From assembly GCA_963774625.1 (NCBI GenBank), contig CAVZFQ010000013.1, positions 682,001 to 746,000 of the forward strand: a DNA stretch of 64,000 nt. Reading direction: 5' to 3'. Source of the DNA: VAXT01 sp963774625. Its GTDB lineage: Bacteria; Actinomycetota; Thermoleophilia; Gaiellales; Gaiellaceae. The first letter of the stretch is position 1, and every line of letters starts with the position of its first letter. A model generated the notes under the pieces. The model saw nothing but the letters and a program-made list of their open reading frames with translations. It ran no database searches and was not told where the DNA came from. The position numbers and the translations under genes were made by a program. Positions 35,432 through 44,315 of the stretch are shown here, one piece after another.

Positions 35432-36320
35432 TCCGCGTTCGGCAGGCCGAATCGGACGCGGACTTCGAAGCCTGGAGCCGCGTCAAGCGGGCCGTCCTGC
35501 CGAACGAGTCCGCCTGGACGCCGCAGGAGTTTCGCGACCGCGCCGAGCCCGAGCGGCTCGTGCTCGTCGCGGAGCTCGACGGCGAGATCGTCGGTGCGGG
35601 GATAGCCGGGCGCTCGGACATCGTCGGGCGAGGCTTCGTCGCGCCGCGCGTGCATCCGGATGCCCGTCGGCGCGGAGTTGGCACCGCTTTGCTCTTTCGG
35701 CTCGCAGAGCATGTGGCAGAGCCTCGGTCTCGAGGACGTATGGGGATCCGCCGACGATCCCGGCTCGTGCGCTTTCGCCGACCGGTTCGGCTTCGAGGAG
35801 GTCGACCGCGAGGTCGAGCAGGTCAAGGTGCTCGGCGACGAGCCCTCTCCCTCGCCGCTCCCCGAGGGCGTCGAGGTGGTGACGATTGCGGAGCGGCCGG
35901 AGCTCTTGCGCGAGGCCTATCCGCTGGCGGCTGAGGAGGGCTATGCCGACCTCGCCCTCGACGGTGACGTCGTCATCAAGCTGGACGACTGGCTGACCGA
36001 CGAGGCGACGCTGCCCGAAGGGTCGTTCGTCGCGCTCTACGGCGGCGAGATCATCGGCTACTCGGGGTTGATGCGGCACGACAATCCCGGGACCGCCGAG
36101 GACGGACTGACCGTCGTCGCCCGCGCCTGGCGCCGGCGGGGCCTGGCCCGCGCGCTCAAGGAGCGCGAGCTCGCGTGGGCTGCCGCGAACGGCATTCGCG
36201 AGATCGTGACCTGGACCCAGCGCGGTAACGAGAGCATGCGGACCGTCAACGAGCGCCTCGGGTACGTCTATCGATCGGTCGGCGTGAAGATGATGGCCCG
36301 CTGCCGCTCAGAGCCCGGAA
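35428..36320 (+). CDS. Tandem GNAT acetyltransferase (indel in middle)
   Basis: ATG 35428 overlaps the permease stop. The first GNAT domain reads VRQAESDADFEAWSRVK, LVAELDGEIVGAGIAGRSD, VHPDARRRGVGTALLFRLAE. After a shift near 35710 the sequence resumes WQSLGLEDVWGS, FADRFGFEEVDREVEQ and a second domain EVVTIAERPELLREAYPL, VARAWRRRGLARALKERELAW, ERLGYVYRSVGVKMMA. Two-domain GNATs of about 290 residues are common in actinobacteria. The 3' end is uncertain because the next gene begins here with its own shifts. Confidence 0.8.
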
Positions 36321-37587
36321 TGGGGCGCCGTCGGCGACAACAGCCTTCTACGCCCTCGAGTTCCTGCTCTCGATGCCGGCCTTTGTCGTGATCGCCGTCT
36401 ACCTCGTTAGCGAGGTCGGGCTCGACCCGCTCGAGCTGGTCCTCATCGGCACCGTGATCGAGGTAGCCGTCTTCGTCTTCGAGATACCGACCGGTGTCTT
36501 CGCAGACACGTACGGCCGCAAGCTCTCGATGTCGTCGGCATCCTCTGCAGGGCGTCGCCTGGTCGCTCGTCGGGCTCGTCTCCGCTTCATCCCGATCCTG
36601 ATCGCGTGGGCGCTGTGGGGGTTCGGATACACCTTCATGAGCGGCGCGTACGAGGCCTGGATCACCGACGAGGTGGGCGTCGGACAAGGTCGGCCCGGTG
36701 TTCGTTCGTGGCCAGAGGCTCCGCCTTCGCGGGCGCGCTCCTCGGCCTCGGGCTCGGCGTCGCCATCGCGACGTACGACCTAGCCTCTCGGTCGTCATCG
36801 CGGGCGCGCTGACCGTCGCCGTTGGCCTGTTGGCCTCATCGCCATGCCCGAGTCCGGCTTTCGACGGCGGCAACGGGTCGAGGAACGCCCGGAGCTGGGC
36901 GAGCTGCCCTCCGACCGCCGCGAGGGCGCGCGGTTTGCACCGCCGTACGCCGCTGATCCTCCTTCTCGTGCGCAACCACGCTCTTCGCCGGCGCGGCCAG
37001 CGAGGCGTTCGACCGGCTCCGGGAGGCGCACCTGATTCGCGATGTCGGGCTCCCGCAACTCGGATCGCTCGATCCGGTCGTCTGGTTCGGGCTCCTCGGC
37101 GCCGCTTCGATGGTGGTCGGCCTCGTCGGGAACGACCGTTCTCCTTCCCACTTCGAGCGCGCACGGGGGCGGCATGGCACGACTGCTCTTCGCCCTGACC
37201 ATCGTGCTGTCCGCCGGGTGGATGGCCTTCGCCCTGGCCGGAGGGCTTCGCACCCGCGGTGGGCGCGCTACTTGTCGCCGGCCTGGCGCGGGCCTCTGGG
37301 GCCGCTCTACATGACATGGCTCAATCAGCAGATCGCGGACTCGAGCGTGCGTGCGACCGTGATCTCGATCTTCGGACAGGCGGATGCGATCGGCCAGACT
37401 GCGGGCGGCCCGGTTCTGGGCGTGATCGGCAACGTCTTCGGCATCCGCGCGGCGCTCGTGCGGCTGGAGCCCTGCTCATCAGCCCGCCGTGGGGCTTTAC
37501 GCGCGCGCCATGCGGCACGGCGGTAAGGAGCCGGAGCTCGATGAGCTGCCGGCACTGGACGCTGCCCTCCTGAGTCTGGGCGACTAA
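36310..37587 (+). pseudogene. MFS transporter, frame broken in many places
   Basis: Segments of one MFS protein lie in all three frames: FYALEFLLSMPAFVVIAVYL, EIPTGVFADTYGRKLSM (the loop 2-3 motif), RFIPILIAWALWGFGYTFMS, VVIAGALTVAVGLLA, LIRDVGLPQLGSLDPVVWFG, ARLLFALTIVLSAGWMAFAL and PLYMTWLNQQIADSSVRATV to the end LDAALLSLGD, TAA 37585-37587. At least six single-base shifts. Order and conservation are intact, so a functional gene with sequence errors is likely. Substrate unknown. Confidence 0.72.
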
Positions 37588-37597
37588 GCTGCGTGCA

Positions 37598-37646
37598 GTC
37601 GTAAGAGGCGACGAGGCCTCGGGCGCAGCTTCGCCCGGGGCTTTTT
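37598..37646 (+). promoter_or_regulatory. glnA leader with terminator-like hairpin
   Basis: GCCTCGGGCG (37616-37625) pairs over ten bases (one G-U) with 37632-37641 around loop CAGCTT, then TTTTT. It lies 21 bases before glnA. A small hairpin GTCG/CGAC (37598-37601 with 37609-37612, seven-base loop) precedes it. The GCCTCGGG, CCCGGGGC and TTTGCATTTC elements recur in the amtB-operon leader. A transcription attenuator controlling glnA is inferred. Confidence 0.65.
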
Positions 37647-37667
37647 GCATTTCTACAGGAGGTCGGA

Positions 37668-39031
37668 ATGGCGCAGGTGGAGATGCAGGACAGGGCGACG
37701 TCGAGCGCGGAGGCGCGGAAGGACGCGCTTCAGAAGATCGAGGAGACGGAGTCGAGTTCGTCCTGCTCTGGTTCACGGACATCGAGGGGCATCTGAAGAG
37801 CTTTGCGGTCACCCCGGGCGAGCTCGAGGACGCGCTCGACGACGGGATGGGCTTCGACGGCTCGTCGATCACCGGCTTCAACGCGATCGAGGAGTCGGAC
37901 ATGGTCGCGATCCCCGACCCGGGCACGTTCCAGCTGATGCCCTGGAACGAAGGCGAGACGAAGGTCGGCCGGATGATCTGCGACGTGGTCACGCCTGACG
38001 GCGAGCCGTACGAGGGCGATCCGCGCTACGTCCTGCGCCGCGCGCTCGAGCGGATGAAGTCGATGGGCTTCGAGACGTTCAACGTCGGCCCCGAGCTCGA
38101 GTACTTCCTCTTCAAGGACGACAAGGGCACGGAGACGCTCGACGAGGGCGGCTACTTCGCCATGACGACGATGGACGCCGCCAGCGAGCTGCGCCAGGAG
38201 ACGGTGCGCGCGCTCGAGTCGATGGGCATCCCGATCGAGTACGTCCACCACGAGGTCGGCCCGTCGCAGCACGAGATCGACATGCGCTTCGCGCCGGCGC
38301 TCGAGATGGCCGACCACACGCTGACCTACCGGCTGATCGTCAAGGAGATCGCCAAGAAGGCGGGCTTCCACGCGACCTTCATGCCGAAGCCGATCTTCGG
38401 CGAGAACGGCTCGGGCATGCACACGCACCAGTCGCTCTTCAACGACGGGCGCAACGCGTTCTTCGACGCCGACGACCAGTGGCACCTGTCGGACGTCGGC
38501 AAGGCATTCATCGCCGGCCAGCTCCGGCACGCGCGCGAGATCTCCGCGGTCTTCGCGCAGTGGGTCAACTCGTACAAGCGGCTCGTGCCGGGCTACGAGG
38601 CCCCGGTCTACGTCGCCTGGTCGCGGCGCAACCGCTCGGCGCTGATCCGGATCCCGCTCTACAAGCCCGGCTCCGAGCAGGCGACGCGCGCCGAGATCCG
38701 CTGCCCCGACCCGGCCTGCAACCCGTACCTGACGTTCGCCGCACTGCTGCATGCCGGCCTCGAAGGGATCGAGCAGGGCTACGAGCTGCCGGAGCCGATG
38801 GAGACGAACCTCTACCACCTGACTCCCGAGCAGCGGAAGGAGCGCGGGATCACCTCGCTGCCCGAGACGCTCGGCGAGGCGATCGACGAGCTGGCCGAGT
38901 CCGAGCTCGCCAGGAAGGCGCTCGGCCCGCACATCTTCGACCGCTACGTCGAGCTGAAGCGGAAGGAATGGGACGAGTACCGCGTTCAGCTCACCGAGTG
39001 GGAGCGCGAGAGGTACTTGGCAGTCCTGTAG
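37668..39031 (+). CDS. glnA: Glutamine synthetase type I (one-base deletion near 5' end)
   Basis: AGGAGG lies five bases before ATG 37668. The protein of about 453 residues reads LLWFTDIEGHLKSFAV, MGFDGSSITGF, VGPELEYFLF, MPKPIFGENGSGMHTHQSL (ATP/glutamate site), RNRSALIRIP and CPDPACNPYL. A missing G near 37748 breaks the frame after KIEE. The compact length, without the internal insertion of the beta type, fits GSI-alpha, which is not controlled by adenylylation. It makes glutamine from glutamate and ammonium. Followed by sensor kinase and ANTAR genes. Confidence 0.95.
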
Positions 39032-39107
39032 GAAAAGTGGAGAATGAGAGTCCTTCACCGGTCCCGCCGTTTGGCGGACGGCGAGGACCGCTGACGGCCG
39101 ACTGCGG

Positions 39108-39130
39108 GAGCTGCTTGCAAAGAGCAGCTC
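39108..39130 (+). terminator. Hairpin after glnA
   Basis: GAGCTGCT (39108-39115) pairs exactly with AGCAGCTC (39123-39130), loop TGCAAAG, about 77 bases after the glnA stop. A weaker CCGCC-gttt-GGCGG hairpin lies at about 39064-39077. No T run follows directly. The rest of 39032-39177 shows nothing else. Confidence 0.55.
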
Positions 39131-39177
39131 GTGGTCGTTCCTGGCCGGGCGGGTAAGGGGAGTTTTCGGGTGAGTCT

Positions 39178-39432
39178 TTAAAGGAAGCTGAGAACGGCGT
39201 CACGGCCGATGCTGAGGCCGATCACGCCGCTGCGGCTGTCGATCTGCTCGATCGTGTCGGCCGGGACGAGCCGGCGGCGACGCGAGAGGAAGCCGGAGCG
39301 AACCGCGAGCGCGTCGGGCACGTCCGGCTCGGTGCCGTACATCGGGCCTTCGACCCGGCCGACGACACGGCCTTCTGAGTCCGCCACGATGTAACCGGCG
39401 GTCTCAAGTAGCTCTGGGCGTGCAACGCTCAC
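39178..39432 (-). CDS. PRC-barrel-like small protein
   Basis: An 84-residue protein from GTG 39432. ETAGYIVADSEGRVVGRVEG followed by FLSRRRRLVPADTIEQID and GVIGLSIGRDAVLSF is the pattern of PRC-barrel domains, found in RNA-processing factors and in the photosynthetic H subunit. Function here unknown. It is divergent from the sensor kinase gene. Confidence 0.65.
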   Translation of the reverse strand: MSVARPELLETAGYIVADSEGRVVGRVEGPMYGTEPDVPDALAVRSGFLSRRRRLVPADTIEQIDSRSGVIGLSIGRDAVLSFL

Positions 39433-39511
39433 GAGTCCAACCTACCCCCGCTCTGTTACGGGAAATCAGGGATGTCGTAAGGAGTTTGTTAAGCCTCGAA
39501 ACGCTGATTCC

Positions 39512-39517
39512 TACAAT
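39512..39517 (+). promoter_or_regulatory. -10 box for sensor kinase, leaderless start
   Basis: TACAAT ends six bases before ATG 39524, so transcription probably begins at or next to the A of the start codon. TTAAGC lies 17 bases upstream as a poor -35. Confidence 0.55.
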
Positions 39518-39523
39518 CGACGG

Positions 39524-40927
39524 ATGGACGCGTCAGCCCGGCACCTCCAGCTCCTCACGGAGACGATCGCCGCCGTCAACTCCACGCTCGATCTCGAGGA
39601 GGTTCTCGGACTGGTGGCGAGCAAGGTTGCCGGTGCGCTCGACGCCGACGCGTGCTTCGTCTACCTCTACGACGAGCGCGCGGACGAGCTCGTCCTGCGG
39701 GCGACGCACGGGACGCGGGTCGAGGAGATGACCCGCACCCCCGGATGAAGCCGGGCGAGGGGATCACCGGGACCGCGGCGTCGGAGCGCGCGCCGATCAT
39801 GATCGCGTCGCAGGCTCATCTCGACGAGCGCTTCAAGGCGTTTCCGAACCTCCCCGAGGACGAGTACGAGTCGATCCTGGCCGTGCCGATCCTGGCCCGC
39901 GAGAAGCTGGCGGGCGCACTCAATATCCGGACCGTCGTCCCGCGCGAGTTCTCCGAGCGTGAGGTCGACCTGCTGTCGGCAATTGCCGCCCAGGTGGCGC
40001 AGACGATCGAGCACGCCAAGCTCTACGCCGATGCGCAAGCTCGAGTGGCGGAGCTCGAGGCCCTGGCGCGCATCTCGGAGGCGGTCTCCGAGTCGCTTTA
40101 CCTCGAGGAGTCTCTCGAGGCGATCGTGAAGACGACGATGGAGGCCGTGGGCGCGACGGGTGCGGCGCTCGTGCTGGAAGACGGCGGGATCGCCTGGCCC
40201 GAAGGCCGTTCGGGCAGGCACGCCGTCCGACTGCCGCTGCGCTGGAAGCGGCGGCAGATCGGCGAGCTCGTCTGCGACCGCGACACGCCGTTCACGGACG
40301 CAGGAGCGGGCGCTGCTCGTCTCGATCGCCCACCACGCGGCCGTCGCGCTGGAGCACGGGCGAGCCGTGATGCGTGGCGTGCTCGCCCAGGAGATCCATC
40401 ACCGGGTCAAGAACAACCTGCAGACGGTGGCGTCGCTCCTTCGGCTCCAGGCGCGGTCGGAGTCGACCGATCCGCGCAAGGCGCTCGAGGACTCGGTGAA
40501 CCGGATCCTCGCCATCGCCGCAGTGCACGAGGTGCTGACGCAGCGCCGCGACGAGGAGGTCGACCTCGAGGAACTGCTCGACCGACTGCGGTCGATGCTC
40601 GTCCAGGGGCTCGGTGCCGAGAAGCGGGTCGAGTCGGTGCTGGAGCCGGTCTCCCTGGCCGGCAACCGGGCCACCGCGCTCGCGCTCGTCTTCAGCGAGC
40701 TCCTCCAGAACGCGCTCGAGCACGGCGGCGATCTCGTGCGCGTCGAGCTCGCGCAGCGAAACGGTCAGGTCGTGCTCTCGATCGCAGACGACGGCGAAGG
40801 CATCGAAGGCGATGACGGGGGAACAGGGCTCTCGATCGTGCGCGCCCTGGTGCGCGACGAGCTTCGCGGGACGCTCGATCTCGTCTCGGACGGCGGCCTG
40901 CGGGCCGAGGTCGTGTTCCCGGCGTGA
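39524..40927 (+). CDS. pdtaS: GAF-GAF sensor histidine kinase, PdtaS-like (indels)
   Basis: Read across frames: a GAF domain from HLQLLTETIAAVNSTLDLEE to EREVDLLSAIAAQVAQTIE, and a second GAF-like region (ALARISEAVSESLYLEESLE). Then a HisKA_2 H-box EIHHRVKNNLQTVASLLRLQ and an ATPase domain (LVFSELLQNALEHGG; IADDGEGIEG; GTGLSIVRALV). Shifts near 39745 and 40302. The HisKA_2 type pairs with ANTAR response regulators, as in PdtaS/PdtaR and EutW/EutV. It has no membrane span, so it senses a cytosolic signal. Stop overlaps the regulator start. Confidence 0.86.
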
Positions 40928-41492
40928 GAGTGCTGATCGCCGAGGACGAGACGATCATCAGGCTCGACTGAAGGAACTGCTCGAGCGGGCCGGGTTCGAC
41001 GTCTGTGCCGAGGCGCGCGACGGGATCGAGGCGGTCGAGCTGGCACGCTCGGAGGAGCCTGACGTTGCCGTGCTCGACGTGAAGATGCCGCGTCTGGACG
41101 GGATCGAGGCGGCGCGGCGGATCCTCGACGAGCGCCCGATCCCGATCGTGATGCTGACCGCGTACGGCCAGGAGGAGCTCGTCTCCCGGGCCGTCGAGGC
41201 CGGCGTCTTCGGCTACCTCGTGAAGCCGTTCCGGGAGCAGGATCTACTGCCGGCGATTCACACGGCGAAGGCGCGCCACGAGGAGCTCGCCGCGTTGCGC
41301 GAGGAGGCGGAGTCGCTGGCCGACGCGCTCGCGGCGCGCAAGGTGATCGAGCGCGCGAAGGGCTTGCTGATGGCGAAGGAGAGCCTCACCGAGGAAGAGG
41401 CGTTCGCCCGCCTGCGGAAGGCGAGCCAGGTGTCGGGCCGGCCGCTGAAGGTCGTCGCCGAGGCTGTGGTCGCGACGTTCGAAGCCGACTGA
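40924..41492 (+). CDS. pdtaR: ANTAR response regulator, PdtaR-like (one-base deletion)
   Basis: From GTG 40924: receiver domain VLIAEDETIIRLD, PDVAVLDVKMPRLDGIEAAR (phosphoacceptor Asp), PIVMLTAY and GYLVKPF (Lys). Then a coiled linker and a C-terminal ANTAR domain, VIERAKGLLMAKESLTEEEA and FARLRKASQVSGRPLKVVAE. A base is missing near 40967 (LD then LKELLERAGF). ANTAR domains bind paired hexaloop RNA hairpins and prevent termination when phosphorylated. The kinase is encoded with it and glnA lies directly upstream. Confidence 0.92.
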
Positions 41493-41520
41493 GTCGGCAC
41501 ACAACCGTGACACTTCCGTG

Positions 41521-41551
41521 CCGGGGACTGTCCCCCGGACGGGGCTCTTTT
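41521..41551. terminator. Bidirectional terminator with alternative hairpins
   Basis: CCGGGG (41521-41526) pairs with CCCCGG (41533-41538) around loop ACTGTC. Alternatively CCCC (41533-41536) pairs with GGGG (41541-41544), followed by CTCTTTT. It lies between the convergent stops of the ANTAR regulator and ABC-F genes. The loop has A at position 1 and G at position 4, the ANTAR hexaloop consensus. Confidence 0.6.
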
Positions 41552-43435
41552 AGGCCTGCTGCTTGTCGAAGAGTTGCTCCCAGCGCGAGATCAGCTCTTG
41601 CAGTTCGTCGCGCCTGCGGCGATGCGTGGCGACGACGTCCACGTTGCCCCAGTCCTCGGCGAGCTTGCGCTCGAGCTCGGCGATCTCGACCTCGCGGGCG
41701 GCGATCTCCGCCTCCACCTGCTCGAGCTCGCTCGGGCCTCGGGGCTTGGGCGGCCGCGCCTTCTCCTTCCTCGCCTTCGGCGGCGGGGCCGGCTCGGCCG
41801 CTGCGGCCACGCGCTCGTCTCGGCGGGCGACGTAGTCGGCCCAGCCGCCGTCGTACGACCGGATCGTGCCGTCCTCGATCGCCAGCGTGCGGTCGGCGAT
41901 CGCATCGAGCAGGGCGCGATCGTGCGAGACGAGGAGCACGGTGCCCGGAAAGGCCTCGAGCGCGGCCTCGAGTGCTTCACGGCTCTCCACGTCGAGATGG
42001 TTCGTCGGCTCGTCGAAGAGCAGGAAGTTGGAGCCGGACGCGACGACGACCGCCAGCGCGAGCCGTCTCCTCTCGCCCCCCGACAGCACGCTCATCGACT
42101 TGTCGTGCTCCTGCCAGCCGGAGAAGAGAAAGCGGCCGAGGAGGTTCTGCGCCGGAGGCCGGGTCAGCCCGGTCATCGACTGCACGCAGGCCAGCACGGA
42201 ACCTCGCTCGTCGAGCTCGATCTCGTGCTGTGAGAAGTAGCCCGGCTCGACCCCGTGCCCCAACCGCAGCTTTCCTCCCGCCGGCTCACGCCGGCCGAGC
42301 AGCGTCTCGAGCAGGGTCGTCTTGCCGGCGCCGTTCGGTCCGACGAGAGCGATGTGCTCACCCCGCTCGATCGCGAACGAGACGTCGGTGAGCAGTTGCT
42401 TGTCGCCGGCCGCGAGGTCGAGTCCCTCGGCCTCGGCCACGGTGCGGCCGCTTCGCTTCGGCTGGAAGAAGTCGAAGCCGAGCTGCTTGCCGCGGCGAGT
42501 CAGCAGCGAGATCTCGTCCTTCACCTCCGCGCGCTCCTTCGAGAGCCGCCCGATCTGCGTGACCTTGGCCTGCGCCCGCTTGGCGAGGTTCTTCTTGGCC
42601 CTGAAGCGCTCGACGAAGCGCTCGAGCCGCGCGATGTCCTCGTCGTAGCGATCGGCGGCCTTCGTCGCGGCGGCGAGCCGGGCCGCCTTCTCGCGCCGCC
42701 AGTTGTGCCAGGGGCCGGCGAAATACGTCGAGCGGCCGGCCTCGAGCTCGAGCACCGCCGTCGTGACGGCTTCGAGGAACCAGCGATCGTGCGCCACGAG
42801 GATCACGCCCGCGTCGACGGACTGCAGCTCGCGCTCGAGCCATTCCAGGCTCGCGACGTCGAGGTGGTTCGTCGGCTCGTCGAGCAGGATCAGGTCCGGG
42901 TCCCCGCCGAGCGTGCGGGCCAGCGAGGCGCGGGTCAGCTCGCCGCCGGAGAACGTGACCAGCGGCCGCGCGAGGTCAGCGGCCGAGAAGCCGAGCCCGC
43001 GCGTCACCGAATCGAGCCGCTCGCGCCAGGCGTAGCCGCCGGCGTGCTCGAGTCGAGCCTGCGTGTCGGAGTAACGGCGCAGCGTTGCCGCCTCGTGGTC
43101 GCCGCCCGCCATCGCCTCTTCCAGCCGGCGAAGCTCCTCTTCTGCAGCGGTCAGGTCGGCCGCGCCGGAGAGCACGTAGTCGCGAAGCGAAACCTCGCTC
43201 TGCGCGGGCGGGCGCTGGTCGTGCAGCGCGACGCGGGTTCCCTTTCGCGAACGCGAGCGTGCCCCCGTGGAGGTCGGTCTCTCCGCTCAGGATCCGGAGC
43301 AGCGTCGTCTTGCCGGCCCCGTTCGGCCCGGAGAGCGAGACGCGGTCGCGGCGCTCGACCTTGAACGACACGCCGTCGAACAGCGACGTCGCCGGAGATC
43401 TCCTTGCGGAGGTTGGTTCCGATGACTACGGCCAT
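41550..43435 (-). CDS. ABC-F family ATPase (two indels near 5' end)
   Basis: A protein of about 627 residues with two ABC domains and no membrane spans: SLSGPNGAGKTTLLRILSG, VTFSGGELTRASLARTLGG and LILLDEPTNHLD in the first; ALVGPNGAGKTTLLETLLG, LSGGERRRLALAVVV and LLFDEPTNHLD in the second. The linker and a Lys/Pro-rich, coiled C-terminal extension (ELEQVEAEIAAREVEIAELE) match ABC-F proteins acting on ribosomes. Shifts near 43390 and 43240 hide the first 85 residues. Start ATG 43435 (MAVVIGTNLRKE). Translation factor or antibiotic protection cannot be distinguished. Confidence 0.87.
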
Positions 43436-43442
43436 TGACTCC

Positions 43443-44315
43443 CTAAGCGTAGGGAAGGGTGCGCAGCCACTCGCCGATCGCACGAGCCGTTTCCTCGGGT
43501 CGCGCCTCGAGCATCAGGTGTGGCGTCTCGTCCATCACGCGAACCTCGGCCTGCGGGACATTCTTGGCAAAGCGCTGGCGCCAGCTCGCTCCGGCGCACG
43601 TTCTCCTTCGGCGGCTCCGTGGCTCCGAGCAACAGGATCGGCAGCCCGGTTTCGGCCAGCCGCGCGTGGACGCTCGAAGGCGGTGAGCGGTCGATTCCGT
43701 ACATCGCGGCGGCGTAGACATCGGGCCCTACGGCCGAGACCACCTCGCCGTTGTCCTCCCGATACGCGGATCGAACGTATTCCTCCAGCCCCGGAGACCA
43801 GCGCGGGAAGGCCGCTCGCGCAACATCTAGGACCGCGTCCCAGCTGGGGAAGCGCCAGCCCGGCTGGCTCCGCCAGTGCGCGCGTGCTTCGTCGAGCGAG
43901 TCGCCGTGGTCGTGCAACGGATCGAGGTAGCCCCCGTCGACGAGAGCAAGGGCGGCGACGCGCTCGGGGTGCGCAGCGGCAAAGTGAACGCCGAGGATGC
44001 CGCCCCAGGAAGAACCGCTCCAGACGACGCGCTCGAGGTCGAGCGCGTCGAGCAGAGAGCCGCGCGAGCTCGACGAGCGCGCCCATCTGGTAGGCGGAAT
44101 CAGGGAGGCGAGGCGAGCCGCCGAACCCCGGCGCGTCGACTCCGAGCACCCGGAAGCCGTACTCCTCGACCAGGATCGGCCCCGCCTCGACCATTTGCAG
44201 GCTCGTGTGGGCGCCGAGCGCGTGCCAAAAGAAGATGGCCGGGCCCTCGGTCCCCCATTGGCGCAGCGAGAACCTCGGCGTCTCCCGCCGAGACGAGCCG
44301 ATCCAGGTGGCTCAC
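43443..44315 (-). CDS. Alpha/beta hydrolase (indels)
   Basis: GTG 44315 overlaps the tkt stop by four bases. Across frames: ILVEEYGFRVLGVDAPGFGG, VVWSGSSWGGILGVHFAAAH (nucleophile Ser in G-S-S-W-G), VAALALVDGGYLDPLH, LAETGLPILLLGATEPP and VRVMDETPHLMLEARPEETA (catalytic His). About 285 residues, three shifts near 44250, 44055 and 43595. Substrate unknown. Co-transcription with transketolase is likely from the overlap. Confidence 0.8.

Noticed and set aside
33796..35934. 712-codon frame extending the ABC ATPase through the permease and GNAT
   Set aside because: After residue 265 it is an out-of-frame reading of the permease. The true stop overlaps the permease ATG.
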